Shown here one piece after another: positions 1 through 7,965 of a DNA stretch of 64,000 nucleotides. The DNA is taken from assembly GCF_000526215.1 (NCBI RefSeq), contig NZ_JAFQ01000004.1:2046001-2110000 (forward strand). Reading direction: 5' to 3'. Every line of letters starts with the position of its first letter. The stretch's first letter is position 1. A program made the position numbers and the translations under genes. This DNA is from Nocardia sp. BMG51109 (GTDB lineage: Bacteria > Actinomycetota > Actinomycetes > Mycobacteriales > Mycobacteriaceae). A model generated the notes under the pieces. It was given only the letters and a program-made list of their open reading frames with translations, was not told where the DNA came from and made no database searches.

Positions 1-1
1 A

Positions 2-64
2 CTGAAAGAATGGCTGCGGCTGCGGCGCCTGGGGCGGCGCGAGCAGTTCCACAAGCCTGATTGA
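2..64 (+). CDS. 3' end of an upstream gene (partial)
   Basis: An open frame runs in from the window edge and stops at TGA 62-64. Its last 20 residues are basic and Arg/Leu-rich and end in HKPD. The next gene has its own Shine-Dalgarno sequence 20 nt further on, so a tandem arrangement is plausible. Too little is visible to name a family, and the frame could be fortuitous. Confidence 0.35.
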   Translation: MKEWLRLRRLGRREQFHKPD

Positions 65-96
65 TTCACACGTAAGTCGAACACGGAGGTATGGCT

Positions 97-1050
97 GTGA
101 GTAATCCCTGGGGCGGGCAGCCACCCAACGGACAATCCCCCTCACCGAACGGGCAGGCGCCCTATCCCGGAGTTCCGCAACCGCCGAACGGAGTCGGCAC
201 CTACGGCGCACCGCAACCGCACAGCACGTCCGCGCCGCAGGTCCCACAGCCCGGATACCCACCGCAACCGCACAGTGCCTCGGCACCGCAGATCCCGCAG
301 CCCGGTGCGCCGCAGCCACACAGTGCCTCGGCACCCCAGATCCCGCAACCCGGTGCGCCGCAGCCACACAGCGCCTCCGCGCCACAGATGCCGCAACCCG
401 GATATCCGCCGAACGCCGCGCCACCACAGGTCCCGCAGCCCGGATACGGTGCGCCGCAGCCGTTCGGCGCTCCGCAGCCCGGGTATCCGCCGCAGCAGCC
501 CGGCATGCAACCGCCCGGCATGCAGCCTCCGCCGCCCGGCGCACCGGCCCCCGGACAACCGTTCCCCGGCGCACCGGCCAATCCCTATGGCGGGCAACCC
601 AATCCCTACGCGGCCCCGAACTACGGCGCGCCGCCCCACGCCCCGATGCAGCAGTACCAGCCCGAGCCGGGCCCGCCGGGCATCGTCGTCGACAGTTCGT
701 ACTTCCCGATGGCCTTCATGCTCGCGCTGACCGGCCCGAAGATCATCGTCGACGGGTATCCGGTGCCGAACGCGCGCTGGGGCCGAACCCACATCCCGGT
801 CGGCCCGGGCCAGCATCAGGTCCGGGTCGCCACCCGCTGGATGTGGGATATGGGCCCGGCCGACGCCGTCGTGCCCGTCGCCGAGGGCCAGAGCACCCGG
901 GTCTACTACCGCTCGCCGGCGATCGCGTTCATCCGCGGGGCCATCGGGCCCGTGCCACAGTCCACACCGGGCATAGCGTTCATCTACGTGATGTGGGGGT
1001 TCGTGGCCCTCGTCATCCTGCTGAACATCGTGCTGATCGCGGCCATGTAG
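97..1050 (+). CDS. Proline-rich protein with C-terminal membrane anchor
   Basis: Unrecognised protein of 317 residues. About residues 1-195 are low-complexity Pro/Gln/Gly/Ala with a 16-residue repeat (PQPHSxSAPQxPQPGx, about four copies). A folded, apparently beta-rich stretch follows (about 200-290, containing the motif GPKIIVDG), then one transmembrane helix near the C-terminus (FVALVILLNIVLIAAM). Such Pro-rich tails are common on actinobacterial envelope proteins, where the tail would lie in the cytoplasm or at the membrane face. The start is set at GTG 97 because GGAGG at 85-89 lies 7 nt upstream of it; an ATG at 91 in the same frame is only 1 nt from that site. Function unknown. Confidence 0.8.
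   Translation: MSNPWGGQPPNGQSPSPNGQAPYPGVPQPPNGVGTYGAPQPHSTSAPQVPQPGYPPQPHSASAPQIPQPGAPQPHSASAPQIPQPGAPQPHSASAPQMPQPGYPPNAAPPQVPQPGYGAPQPFGAPQPGYPPQQPGMQPPGMQPPPPGAPAPGQPFPGAPANPYGGQPNPYAAPNYGAPPHAPMQQYQPEPGPPGIVVDSSYFPMAFMLALTGPKIIVDGYPVPNARWGRTHIPVGPGQHQVRVATRWMWDMGPADAVVPVAEGQSTRVYYRSPAIAFIRGAIGPVPQSTPGIAFIYVMWGFVALVILLNIVLIAAM
211..405 (+). repeat. 48-nt in-frame tandem repeat, four units
   Basis: Units at 211-258, 262-309, 310-357 and 358-405 encode the 16-residue repeat of the proline-rich protein. The second and third units are nearly identical at the DNA level, so they look recently duplicated and could vary in copy number between strains. Confidence 0.85.
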
Positions 1051-1150
1051 GCACGGCGGGAAAATACCTTGCGCCCCAGCGGGGGCGCCTGTCATCGTTG
1101 TACCCGTCCACAACGGACGGCATCGTCGAAGGGTCGAGGAGGTGGAAGAC

Positions 1151-1246
1151 GTGAACGCCAACTATCGGGTTGTCGCGGCCGGGCAGCGGCTGGGTTTCGA
1201 AAGCCGCACCGCCGCACGTACTTTCACCCTCTCCCCGATGCACTGA
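1151..1246 (+). CDS. Possible 31-residue leader ORF upstream of rsgA
   Basis: GTG at 1151 is preceded by a near-consensus Shine-Dalgarno sequence (GAGGAGG, about 1136-1142) at ideal spacing. The frame runs 31 codons to TGA 1244-1246 and starts MNANYRVVAAGQRLGFESRT. It lies 44 nt before the rsgA ATG, in a different frame. I recognise no family. It could be a translated leader peptide, a small protein or chance. The ribosome-binding site is the main evidence and is much stronger than the one in front of rsgA. Confidence 0.4.
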   Translation: MNANYRVVAAGQRLGFESRTAARTFTLSPMH

Positions 1247-1290
1247 GCCCTGAGGTCGGGCTCGGTGCCCGACGAAGGACGCTTCTCATC

Positions 1291-2340
1291 ATGGTCGATT
1301 ACGACCGTCTCATCGCATACGGCTGGACTCCGGCCGTTTCCGCCGAGTACACACGGCTGCTCGATACCGGCTGGATACCGGCCCGCGTGATCCGCATGGA
1401 TCGCAGCGAGTGCGACGTCGCGACACCCGAAGGGCTCGCGCGTGCGCGCTGCCCTCGGGCGGATACCAACGTCGACGGCCTGTGTACCGGCGATTGGGTC
1501 GGCCTGGACTCCGATCTCCTGGTGCGGCAACACCTTCCGCGCCGAACCGCGATCGTGCGCGCGACGGCCTCCGGGCGGTCGGAGGCGCAGGTACTGGCCG
1601 CGAACGTCGATACGGTGCTGGTGTGCTCGGCCGCCGACGGCGACGTCGACCTGGGCCGCATCGAGCGAATGTTGGCGCTGGCCTGGGAATCCGGCGCGCA
1701 GCCGGTGGTCGTGCTGACGAAAGCCGATCTGGCCGTGGAGGTTCCGCTGGACGACGTGCGTGCCGCGGCGCCCGGTGCGATGGTGCTGGCCGTCAGCGCC
1801 ACCACCGGAACGGGCATGGACGTGCTCACCGCGGTGCTGGACGGCACGGTCGCGCTGATCGGACCGTCCGGCGCGGGCAAGTCGACGCTGGCGAATGCGC
1901 TGCTGGGCGAGGAGGTCTTCGCCACCAGCGAGGTGCGCGCCTCGGACCAGCGCGGACGGCACACCACCGTGCACCGCGAACTGCGGCCGCTGCCCGGCGG
2001 GGGCACGCTCATCGATACCCCCGGTCTCCGCGCGGTGGGCCTGTGGGACGCCGCGGAGGGCCTGAGCCGCACCTTCAGCGATATCGAGACCCTCGCCGCG
2101 GAATGCCGCTTCACCGACTGCTCACACTCGAGCGAGCCCGGTTGCGCGGTGCTGGCGGCGATCGAATCCGGTGCGCTTCCCCGCCGTCGCCTGGACAGTT
2201 ACCGGAAGCTGCAACGCGAGAACGAGTGGCTGGCCGCCCGCTCCGACGCCCGCCTGCGCGCGGAGCGCCAGCGGATGTGGAAGAACGTCACCAAGTCGCA
2301 GCGCCAGGCGTATCGGGACCGGCACTCGCGCGGGCGCTGA
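1291..2340 (+). CDS. rsgA: Ribosome small-subunit-dependent GTPase RsgA
   Basis: RsgA (YjeQ) is a circularly permuted GTPase that checks late maturation of the 30S subunit. The 349-residue protein shows the permuted motif order. The G4-type TKADL comes first, then the P-loop GPSGAGKST at 191-199, then the G3 motif DTPGLR. The C-terminal zinc-binding knuckle follows, with Cys272, Cys277, His279 and Cys285. An OB-fold-like region occupies the first about 110 residues. ATG 1291 is chosen because it begins at the usual N-terminus; longer frames upstream give nonconserved sequence. Only a weak AAGGA lies upstream. Length and motifs are normal for the family. Confidence 0.93.
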   Translation: MVDYDRLIAYGWTPAVSAEYTRLLDTGWIPARVIRMDRSECDVATPEGLARARCPRADTNVDGLCTGDWVGLDSDLLVRQHLPRRTAIVRATASGRSEAQVLAANVDTVLVCSAADGDVDLGRIERMLALAWESGAQPVVVLTKADLAVEVPLDDVRAAAPGAMVLAVSATTGTGMDVLTAVLDGTVALIGPSGAGKSTLANALLGEEVFATSEVRASDQRGRHTTVHRELRPLPGGGTLIDTPGLRAVGLWDAAEGLSRTFSDIETLAAECRFTDCSHSSEPGCAVLAAIESGALPRRRLDSYRKLQRENEWLAARSDARLRAERQRMWKNVTKSQRQAYRDRHSRGR

Positions 2341-2347
2341 GTCCCCA

Positions 2348-2486
2348 GCTCAGCGTGCGGTATGCCGACAGCTCAACCTGCGGTCGGTTGACGGCTCGGC
2401 GTGCAGGCGGCCGACAGCTCAGCCTGTGGTCGGTTGACGGCTCAGCGTGCAGAGCCCGACAGCGCGACGCCCGGTCAGCCGACAGC
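2348..2486. repeat. 46-nt degenerate tandem repeat after rsgA
   Basis: Two exactly 46-nt units (2348-2393 and 2394-2439) share the phrases GCTCxGCGTGC, CCGACAGCTCA and GGTCGGTTGACG, with about eight differences. A third, more decayed unit starts at 2440. The array begins 8 nt after the rsgA stop codon. Confidence 0.75.
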
Positions 2487-2924
2487 TGAGCGCCGGACGG
2501 TCGGCGGCTTGGCGTGCGTGCGGGGCATACCAGCGGTCCCGTTGCAGCGCATGCCGGAGCCGTACCGGTGGTTCCGCCGTGCCATTTTCGGCTATGCGGT
2601 CACAACATTCCCCGGCCGAAAGCATGCGGAATACGGCGTCGAGTCACGCCCGGTGACCGCGGGCGGTCGGCGGCTCGGCGCGCAGGCAGCTCGACGCCCA
2701 AGCGGGCCCGCCGCTCGGCGCGCGGGCAGTCAGCTCTGCGCGCAGGCGGCCCGCGGCTCGCCGCCTAGGCAGCCGACAGCTCCGCACCCATGCAGCCACC
2801 GGCTCGGCGAGCGACGAGGTAGACGGCATCGACCCGCAGCCTTCATCGCCGAGCACATCCGGACCGGAGCACCGATGGGCTGCTCCGGTCCGGACGTCCG
2901 GCGGGGCCCGCTGTCGCCTATCTC

Positions 2925-2946
2925 TCTATGCAACTGGTTGCATAGA
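2925..2946. promoter_or_regulatory. Perfect 10-bp inverted repeat (TetR-type operator) over a promoter
   Basis: The arms TCTATGCAAC and GTTGCATAGA are exact reverse complements separated by 2 nt (TG). Size and symmetry are typical of operators bound by TetR-family dimers. TTGCAT (2938-2943), inside the right arm, is a good -35, and TACTGT (2962-2967) a good -10 with 18-nt spacing, so a bound dimer would block the promoter. The start codon of the downstream dehydrogenase is at 3059. No regulator gene is in this window next to it. Confidence 0.75.
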
Positions 2947-3058
2947 AATCGGGCGCTCCTTTACTGTGCAAATCGGGCAGAACCGCCCCCGGCCGTCGTT
3001 CGGCAGAGATCATCTAGGGGATCCTCGAATCGGGGGCGCGACAGATTGGAGCAGGCGA

Positions 3059-3907
3059 ATGACGCAAGCAGGCAAGCCGCTGGCGGGCCGGACCGTGATC
3101 ATGTCCGGCGGCAGCCGCGGCATCGGGCTGGAGATCGCCAAGCGGGCGGCGGCCGACGGGGCGAACATCACCCTGATCGCGAAGACCGATCAGCCGCACC
3201 CGAAGCTGCCCGGCACCATCCACACCGCCGGCGCCGAACTCGAGCAGGCCGGCGGCGCGGTGCTGAAGTTCGTCGGTGACATCCGCGACGACGAGGCGGT
3301 CGCCCGGGCCGTCCAGCAGACCGTCGAGCGGTTCGGCGGCATCGACATCGTGGTCAACAACGCCTCGGCGATCGACCTGTCGACCACCGAGCAGTTACCG
3401 ATGAAGAAGTACGACCTGATGCAGGACATCAACTGCCGCGGCAGTTTCCTGCTGTCCAAGCTGAGCATTCCGGCGCTGCGGGAATCCGCGCGGGCCGGGC
3501 GCGATCCGCACATCCTGACGCTGTCACCGCCGTTGAACCTGGATCCGAAGTGGGCCGGTTCCTCGCTGGGCTACACCATCGCCAAGTACGGAATGTCGCT
3601 CACCACACTGGGTTTGGCCGAGGAACTGCGTGCCGACGGCATCGGCGTCAACTCGCTGTGGCCGCGCACCACCATCGGCACGGCGGCGGTGCGCAACCTG
3701 CTCGGCGGCGAGGAGAGGGTCCGCACCTCCCGCACCCCCGACATCTACGCCGATGCCGCCTACCTGGTGCTCACCTCACCCGCGAAGGACACCACCGGCA
3801 ACTTCTTCCTCGACGACGAAGTCCTTGCGGCACACGGCATCACCGATCTGGACAAGTACCGCGTGGTCCCGGGCGACGAACCGCTGACCACCGACCTGTT
3901 CCTCTGA
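3059..3907 (+). CDS. SDR family oxidoreductase, HSDL2-like
   Basis: A 282-residue short-chain dehydrogenase/reductase. The cofactor motif is SGGSRGIG near residue 14 (the usual TGxxxGxG with Ser first), NNAS follows about 70 residues later, and the catalytic region has Ser in TLSPP and Tyr/Lys in YTIAKYG. The overall form, including the WPRTTIGTAA segment and the extended C-terminus, resembles bacterial HSDL2-type SDRs of unknown substrate, often linked to lipid or steroid metabolism. ATG 3059 has only a weak GGAG-like sequence upstream. It is expressed alone from the operator-covered promoter at 2925-2967 and converges on the minus-strand glycosyltransferase. Confidence 0.88.
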   Translation: MTQAGKPLAGRTVIMSGGSRGIGLEIAKRAAADGANITLIAKTDQPHPKLPGTIHTAGAELEQAGGAVLKFVGDIRDDEAVARAVQQTVERFGGIDIVVNNASAIDLSTTEQLPMKKYDLMQDINCRGSFLLSKLSIPALRESARAGRDPHILTLSPPLNLDPKWAGSSLGYTIAKYGMSLTTLGLAEELRADGIGVNSLWPRTTIGTAAVRNLLGGEERVRTSRTPDIYADAAYLVLTSPAKDTTGNFFLDDEVLAAHGITDLDKYRVVPGDEPLTTDLFL

Positions 3908-3933
3908 GCCGAGTCGCCACCGGACATCGCCGC

Positions 3934-3968
3934 CCCCGATCGGGTGATCGATAGACCATCGATCGGGG
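3934..3968. terminator. Inverted repeat between convergent genes
   Basis: CCCCGATCG (3934-3942) pairs with CGATCGGGG (3960-3968). An alternative inner stem, GATCGAT with ATCGATC, uses overlapping bases. It lies 26 nt after the dehydrogenase stop and about 175 nt from the 3' end of the opposing gene, so a bidirectional transcription end is likely. There is no T-tract. Confidence 0.5.
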
Positions 3969-4142
3969 CCGGGCGGCCCAAGTACGTCCGCTGTCGGCAA
4001 TCGCCGCGCTGGGATGCCGGGCTATCGGACAGGCAGCGAGTTATATCGGACAGACAGAAGCGCCACCCCGAAACACGACACCGGCTCAATCCTCGACGTG
4101 GCCGTGGTGCCTCGCTCGGAGATCGACGTACCCCGGGCGAAT

Positions 4143-6098
4143 TCAGATGCCGTAGAGGCGTTCCCAGTTCTCCCGGCTGGTGAGTTCGGGCACGGCGTCG
4201 CGGTACTGCCGGGACACCGTCGGCAGGTCGCGGCGCAGGCGGCGCAGGACGCGGAAGGTCCGCAGCAGCAGGGCACGGGCCTTCGCCTTGTCCCGCTTGC
4301 GGATTCGCACCCCCGACTGGGAGGCGTCGGTCACCATCACGTGCTCGAACAGCGCGATGTGCCACCAGTGCGCGTCCTCGCGGGTGACGGCCTTCAGCCC
4401 GGGTTCGGTGCGACCGGTCCACTGCTGGATGGCCCGCTTGATCAGCACCAGCACCGGACGGCTCGGCTCACCGCCGGCGCGCCGCACCTGGATGTCGGCA
4501 TTGCGGATCGGCGCGGTGGCGGCGGGATGCTTGATCGTCTCCGAGTACTCCCCGCGGCTCTTGCGCGCGGTGGTGAGGGCGGCCTGACCACCGTCCTGCA
4601 GGAACCGCGGCCCGCGCAGGAAATCCTCGATGCCCTGCAGCGTGGTGTGCGCCAGCCCGTACTGCATGCCGACCAGATACTCGGAGATCTCCCGGAACAG
4701 CCTGCGGGTGACCAGCTTCGGATCCAGGTCGGCGTGCAGGGAGGAGACGATGAGCGAGTTGCGCGAGGAGAAGTAGCGCGCCCAGTCGTCGAAGTCCTTC
4801 CAGTAGAAGTCGGCGTGCCACACCGCCGCATTCGGCAGCGTCACGGTGACGAACCCGTGCTCGCGGGCGCGCAGGCCGTATTCGACGTCGTCCCACTGGA
4901 AGAAGATCGGGATCGGCAGCCCGATGGTGGCCACCACCTCGGCCGGTATGAGACAGGTCCACCAGGCGTTGTACCCGGCGTCCACCCGCCGCTCCTGGTT
5001 GCGCTTGAGCATGCTGGTGTTGCGCAACGCCTTCGGCACCTTCTGGCCGTGCCGCAGCTTCGGCAGATCCGTCTCCTCGGCGCCGACGTTGAGGTAGTCG
5101 GGGTTGAGCAGGAACAGCATCTGCGCGCCCACCAGCGTCGGCTCGGTCGTCAGGTTCGCGAAGGCGTTGAGCCGCAACACCGTTTCCGGCTCGCAGAGGA
5201 TGTCGTCGTCCATCAGGATGACGTCGGCGTGCTCCGAACCCTCGAAGCTGCCGGCCGCCGACACCTCGTACAGCCCGCGCGTGAATCCGCCCGCACCACC
5301 GAGATTCGGCTGGCGCAGGTAGCGCAGCTTATCGCCGAACTTCGGCTTGGTCTGCTGGTACAGCGGACGGTCCTCGACCAGATCGGTGCCCTGATCCACC
5401 ACGTATACCGCATTGATGGCCGACAGCACGGTCTGATCCGAGGCCAGCGCCGCCACGGTCTGCGCGCAGTCCTCGGCGCGGTTGAACGTGCAGATCGCGA
5501 TGGCCACGGGCCGGATGCGCTCCGGCGCCACCGCGGACCACTCCAGCTCGGCGACGGTGAGTTCGCCTCCGACAGCGTCGAATTCGAGCCACAGCGCGCC
5601 GCCGTCGATGTACTGGTCCAGCGGCGCCCGCAACACCACGCGGTGCTCCGCGCCGCCCGCCTGCTCCGGACCCCGGCCGTTCGAGCGGGCGTCGGCGCGC
5701 ACGTCGGCGGTGTCGATGATGCGGCGGTGCCCGGCGATGTCGGAGGCGGCCAGCCGCACCCGCGCGCGCTCGCCGACGGTCAGCGTCATGCCGACCTCGA
5801 CCTCGGTCACCGTGGTCCAGCGCTGCCAATAGCTGGCGGCGAACCGGCCGAAGTAGGTGTTGGTGTGCGCGGTCGCGCCCTTCTCCAGGCGTAGCGCCCT
5901 CCGCTCCCGCGACACCTTGCCCTTGCTCACCGAATACATCTCGGCACTGATCTTGGGCGCGGGCCCCACGAACACACCCCGTTGCAGCACGAGCCGCTCC
6001 GGAGCCCGGTGATCGATCCGCATCGCGGCGGCCGCGGAGTCGGCGAGAAGCCGGTCGTTCTCGGTGTCCGTCACGGCCTGCCCAGCCGACTGGTCCAT
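4143..6098 (-). CDS. GlfT2-like galactofuranosyltransferase paralogue
   Basis: A 651-residue family 2 glycosyltransferase closely resembling GlfT2, the bifunctional UDP-Galf transferase that polymerises the galactan of arabinogalactan. The N-terminal beta-domain (about 1-190, with ASYWQRWT) is followed by the GT-A domain: metal-binding DDD at 297-299, the AWWTCLIP segment, WDDVEYGLR with Trp402 and Asp403-404 (predicted catalytic base), and the metal ligand His428 in VWH. A helical C-terminal domain completes it. All catalytic residues known from GlfT2 are present, so it should be active. The canonical glfT2 lies at 58 kb beside glf, so this is a second copy with a different neighbourhood. 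ATG 6098 has AAAGGGA upstream. Product and acceptor are not known. Confidence 0.85.
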   Translation of the reverse strand: MDQSAGQAVTDTENDRLLADSAAAAMRIDHRAPERLVLQRGVFVGPAPKISAEMYSVSKGKVSRERRALRLEKGATAHTNTYFGRFAASYWQRWTTVTEVEVGMTLTVGERARVRLAASDIAGHRRIIDTADVRADARSNGRGPEQAGGAEHRVVLRAPLDQYIDGGALWLEFDAVGGELTVAELEWSAVAPERIRPVAIAICTFNRAEDCAQTVAALASDQTVLSAINAVYVVDQGTDLVEDRPLYQQTKPKFGDKLRYLRQPNLGGAGGFTRGLYEVSAAGSFEGSEHADVILMDDDILCEPETVLRLNAFANLTTEPTLVGAQMLFLLNPDYLNVGAEETDLPKLRHGQKVPKALRNTSMLKRNQERRVDAGYNAWWTCLIPAEVVATIGLPIPIFFQWDDVEYGLRAREHGFVTVTLPNAAVWHADFYWKDFDDWARYFSSRNSLIVSSLHADLDPKLVTRRLFREISEYLVGMQYGLAHTTLQGIEDFLRGPRFLQDGGQAALTTARKSRGEYSETIKHPAATAPIRNADIQVRRAGGEPSRPVLVLIKRAIQQWTGRTEPGLKAVTREDAHWWHIALFEHVMVTDASQSGVRIRKRDKAKARALLLRTFRVLRRLRRDLPTVSRQYRDAVPELTSRENWERLYGI

Positions 6099-6254
6099 AT
6101 CACAGTCCCTTTGTGTGCTTGTGGTCGTTCTCGATGCGGCCGTGGCCCGCGGTGTCGCGGGTGCACGAGCCGTTGATGGCGCGAGCTGTTCAGGTCACCG
6201 GCGTGTGCACGGCCGTGCGCGCGCTCGGTGCGAGCAGCACCCATTATCTCCATC

Positions 6255-6764
6255 TCACCCGTCGGCGGCGGATCGGGCCACCTTCTCGCCGGTGAACACG
6301 AACTTGTCGTAGGCCCAGTACCGGAAGGCCACCGCCACGATCTGGCCGATCAGGGTGCCGGAGATGTTGTCGGCCAGCGGCGACGACAGGTCCAGCACGT
6401 ACCGGGAGAAGCCGAGACAGCCCAGTTGCAGCCCGATGGCGACCACGTTGAACAGCGCGTACAGCAGATACTCGCGGGCCGGGCTGCCGCCCTTCTTGTG
6501 CGCGAACGTCCACCACTTGTTGCCGAAATAGGTGACCACCGACGCCACCACGATCGCGATGATCTTCGCCGACAGCGGCGCGTGGTACAGCGGGCCTTCG
6601 CCACCCCAGAACACCAGCAGGTTGTAGGTGCCGGCATCGACGAGGAAGCCGATCGCGCCGACGGCGAGGAACGCGCCGCCCTGCCGGAGCGCGGTCACCA
6701 CCTTCGCGAGCAGTGGCGCACCGATTCGATCCGCCTGCTCCGGCACGGTTTCGCTGGTGGGCAC
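6255..6764 (-). CDS. GtrA family membrane protein
   Basis: A 169-residue protein with four hydrophobic segments (about 29-50, 64-88, 97-122 and 130-160) and the family signatures GFLVDAGTYNLL, FGNKWWTF and FRYWAYDKFVF. GtrA proteins are thought to flip polyprenyl-phosphate-linked monosaccharides across the membrane. The gene ends 156 nt before the GlfT2-like gene starts, on the same strand. It is divergent from the glycosyltransferase at 6994, whose type (GtrB-like) is the usual partner of GtrA. No Shine-Dalgarno is visible before GTG 6764; a TACCGT hexamer 7 nt upstream suggests a leaderless message. Confidence 0.88.
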   Translation of the reverse strand: MPTSETVPEQADRIGAPLLAKVVTALRQGGAFLAVGAIGFLVDAGTYNLLVFWGGEGPLYHAPLSAKIIAIVVASVVTYFGNKWWTFAHKKGGSPAREYLLYALFNVVAIGLQLGCLGFSRYVLDLSSPLADNISGTLIGQIVAVAFRYWAYDKFVFTGEKVARSAADG

Positions 6765-6771
6765 GAGGCGT

Positions 6772-6777
6772 ACGGTA
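6772..6777 (-). promoter_or_regulatory. Leaderless -10 element of gtrA-like gene
   Basis: On the minus strand TACCGT lies 7 nt before the GTG start codon, the spacing expected if transcription starts at the start codon. There is no ribosome-binding site in between. Predicted from spacing and the TAnnnT pattern only. Confidence 0.45.
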
Positions 6778-6993
6778 CCGCATCCGCGACGGTCCGGGTC
6801 CGGGGCGACATCCCTCCGGGGACCGGCGGCACTCCCCTCCGGGGACCCGGCGACACCGCCGTCCGAGCGGAGCGGCGGGAACCCCCGACGGGGTATGTGA
6901 CACAGTGAGGGTTACCGGGCGAGTTGGGCCGACTCCCCTGTACCCTCCCGGTGTTCCGTATTTCGCCGTCCGATCACACGAGGAATTGACGGG

Positions 6994-7965
6994 GTGGACC
7001 CCACCGAGCTTCGCATCGCGGCAGTAGTGCCCTGCCACAACGAGGAGGCCGCGGTCGCCAAGGTCGTGACCGACCTCAGGACCGCCGTGCCGGGCATCGT
7101 CGTCTACGTCTACGACAACCTGAGCACCGACGCCACCGCCGATCGCGCCCGCCAGGCCGGGGCGATCGTGCGCACCGAGCACACCAAGGGCAAGGGCAAT
7201 GTGGTGCGGCGGGCCTTCGCCGATATCGACGCCGATATCTACGTGATGATCGACGGCGACGACACCTACGACGCCTTCGCCGCCCCGCTGCTGATCAAGA
7301 CCCTGCTCGACGGCCCCTACGACCACGTCCTGGGCGTGCGGAAGGTGGAGGAGGGCGCCGGTGTCCGCGCGGAATCGGCCTACCGGACCGGGCACGAATC
7401 CGGCAACCGCATCCTGAACGGCGTCGTCGGCAAGGTGTTCGGCGAGAACGTCGAGGACATGCTGTCGGGCTACCGGGTCTTCTCGCGCCGGTTCGTCAAG
7501 AGCTTCCCGGCCGTCTCGCGCGAGTTCGAGATCGAGACCGAGCTGACCGTGCACTCGCTGCACCTGCGGGTACCGCAGACGCAGGTACCGGTCGGCTTCC
7601 GCGATCGCCCGGCCGGCAGCGAGAGCAAGTTGCGCACCTATCACGACGGCTTCAAAATCCTGGCGCTGATCATCGGGCTGGCCCGGCACGAGCGGCCGGT
7701 CGCGTTCTACGGCCTGTTCGGCGCGCTGGCCTGGGTGCTGTCGATCGTCCTGATCACCCCGATCGTGATCGAGTTCTACGAGATCCACCAGGTGCCGCGC
7801 TTCCCGACGCTGTTCCTCGGCTTCACCCTGCTGATGCTGGGCAGCCTGGCCTGGACCGCGGGGCTGATCCTGGACGGCATCCGCCGCTCCCGGCACGAGG
7901 CCGCGCGCCTGATGTACCTGCGGTACTCGGCGGTGGGCACGGAGCCCGACGAGGCCACTCGATGA
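6994..7965 (+). CDS. GtrB-like polyprenyl-phosphate glycosyltransferase (GT2)
   Basis: A 323-residue GT-A glycosyltransferase. VVPCHNEE near residue 11 and the DGDDTYD metal/nucleotide motif near residue 88 are typical of dolichol-phosphate-mannose-synthase/GtrB enzymes, which load a sugar onto undecaprenyl or decaprenyl phosphate at the inner face. Two C-terminal membrane helices (about 235-260 and 272-295) match GtrB architecture. GTG 6994 has GAGGAA 8 nt upstream. The stop codon overlaps the start of the DUF2142 gene (ATGA), so the two are translationally coupled. The sugar cannot be read from sequence. Confidence 0.88.
   Translation: MDPTELRIAAVVPCHNEEAAVAKVVTDLRTAVPGIVVYVYDNLSTDATADRARQAGAIVRTEHTKGKGNVVRRAFADIDADIYVMIDGDDTYDAFAAPLLIKTLLDGPYDHVLGVRKVEEGAGVRAESAYRTGHESGNRILNGVVGKVFGENVEDMLSGYRVFSRRFVKSFPAVSREFEIETELTVHSLHLRVPQTQVPVGFRDRPAGSESKLRTYHDGFKILALIIGLARHERPVAFYGLFGALAWVLSIVLITPIVIEFYEIHQVPRFPTLFLGFTLLMLGSLAWTAGLILDGIRRSRHEAARLMYLRYSAVGTEPDEATR

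Larger units (their letters stand above)
2341..3058. other. 718-nt intergenic region between rsgA and the SDR gene
   Basis: No convincing gene in either strand; the frames that span it have low-complexity Arg/Gly/Pro translations. The left part is made of degenerate tandem phrases (see the repeat at 2348), and similar cggctcggcg/gcaggc phrases continue to about 2820. The right end holds an operator and promoter for the downstream dehydrogenase. Confidence 0.6.

Noticed and set aside
142..1161. A 339-codon minus-strand frame opposite the proline-rich gene
   Set aside because: It is produced by the repeat and high GC of the plus-strand gene; no family features and no ribosome-binding site.
2401..3279. 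Plus-strand frame of 292 codons before the SDR gene
   Set aside because: It runs through degenerate repeats and the promoter and then overlaps the SDR gene in another frame.
5982..6312. Open frames on the plus strand across the GlfT2-like and gtrA genes
   Set aside because: They mirror strongly conserved minus-strand proteins; their translations are Arg/Pro/Gly-rich with no motif.
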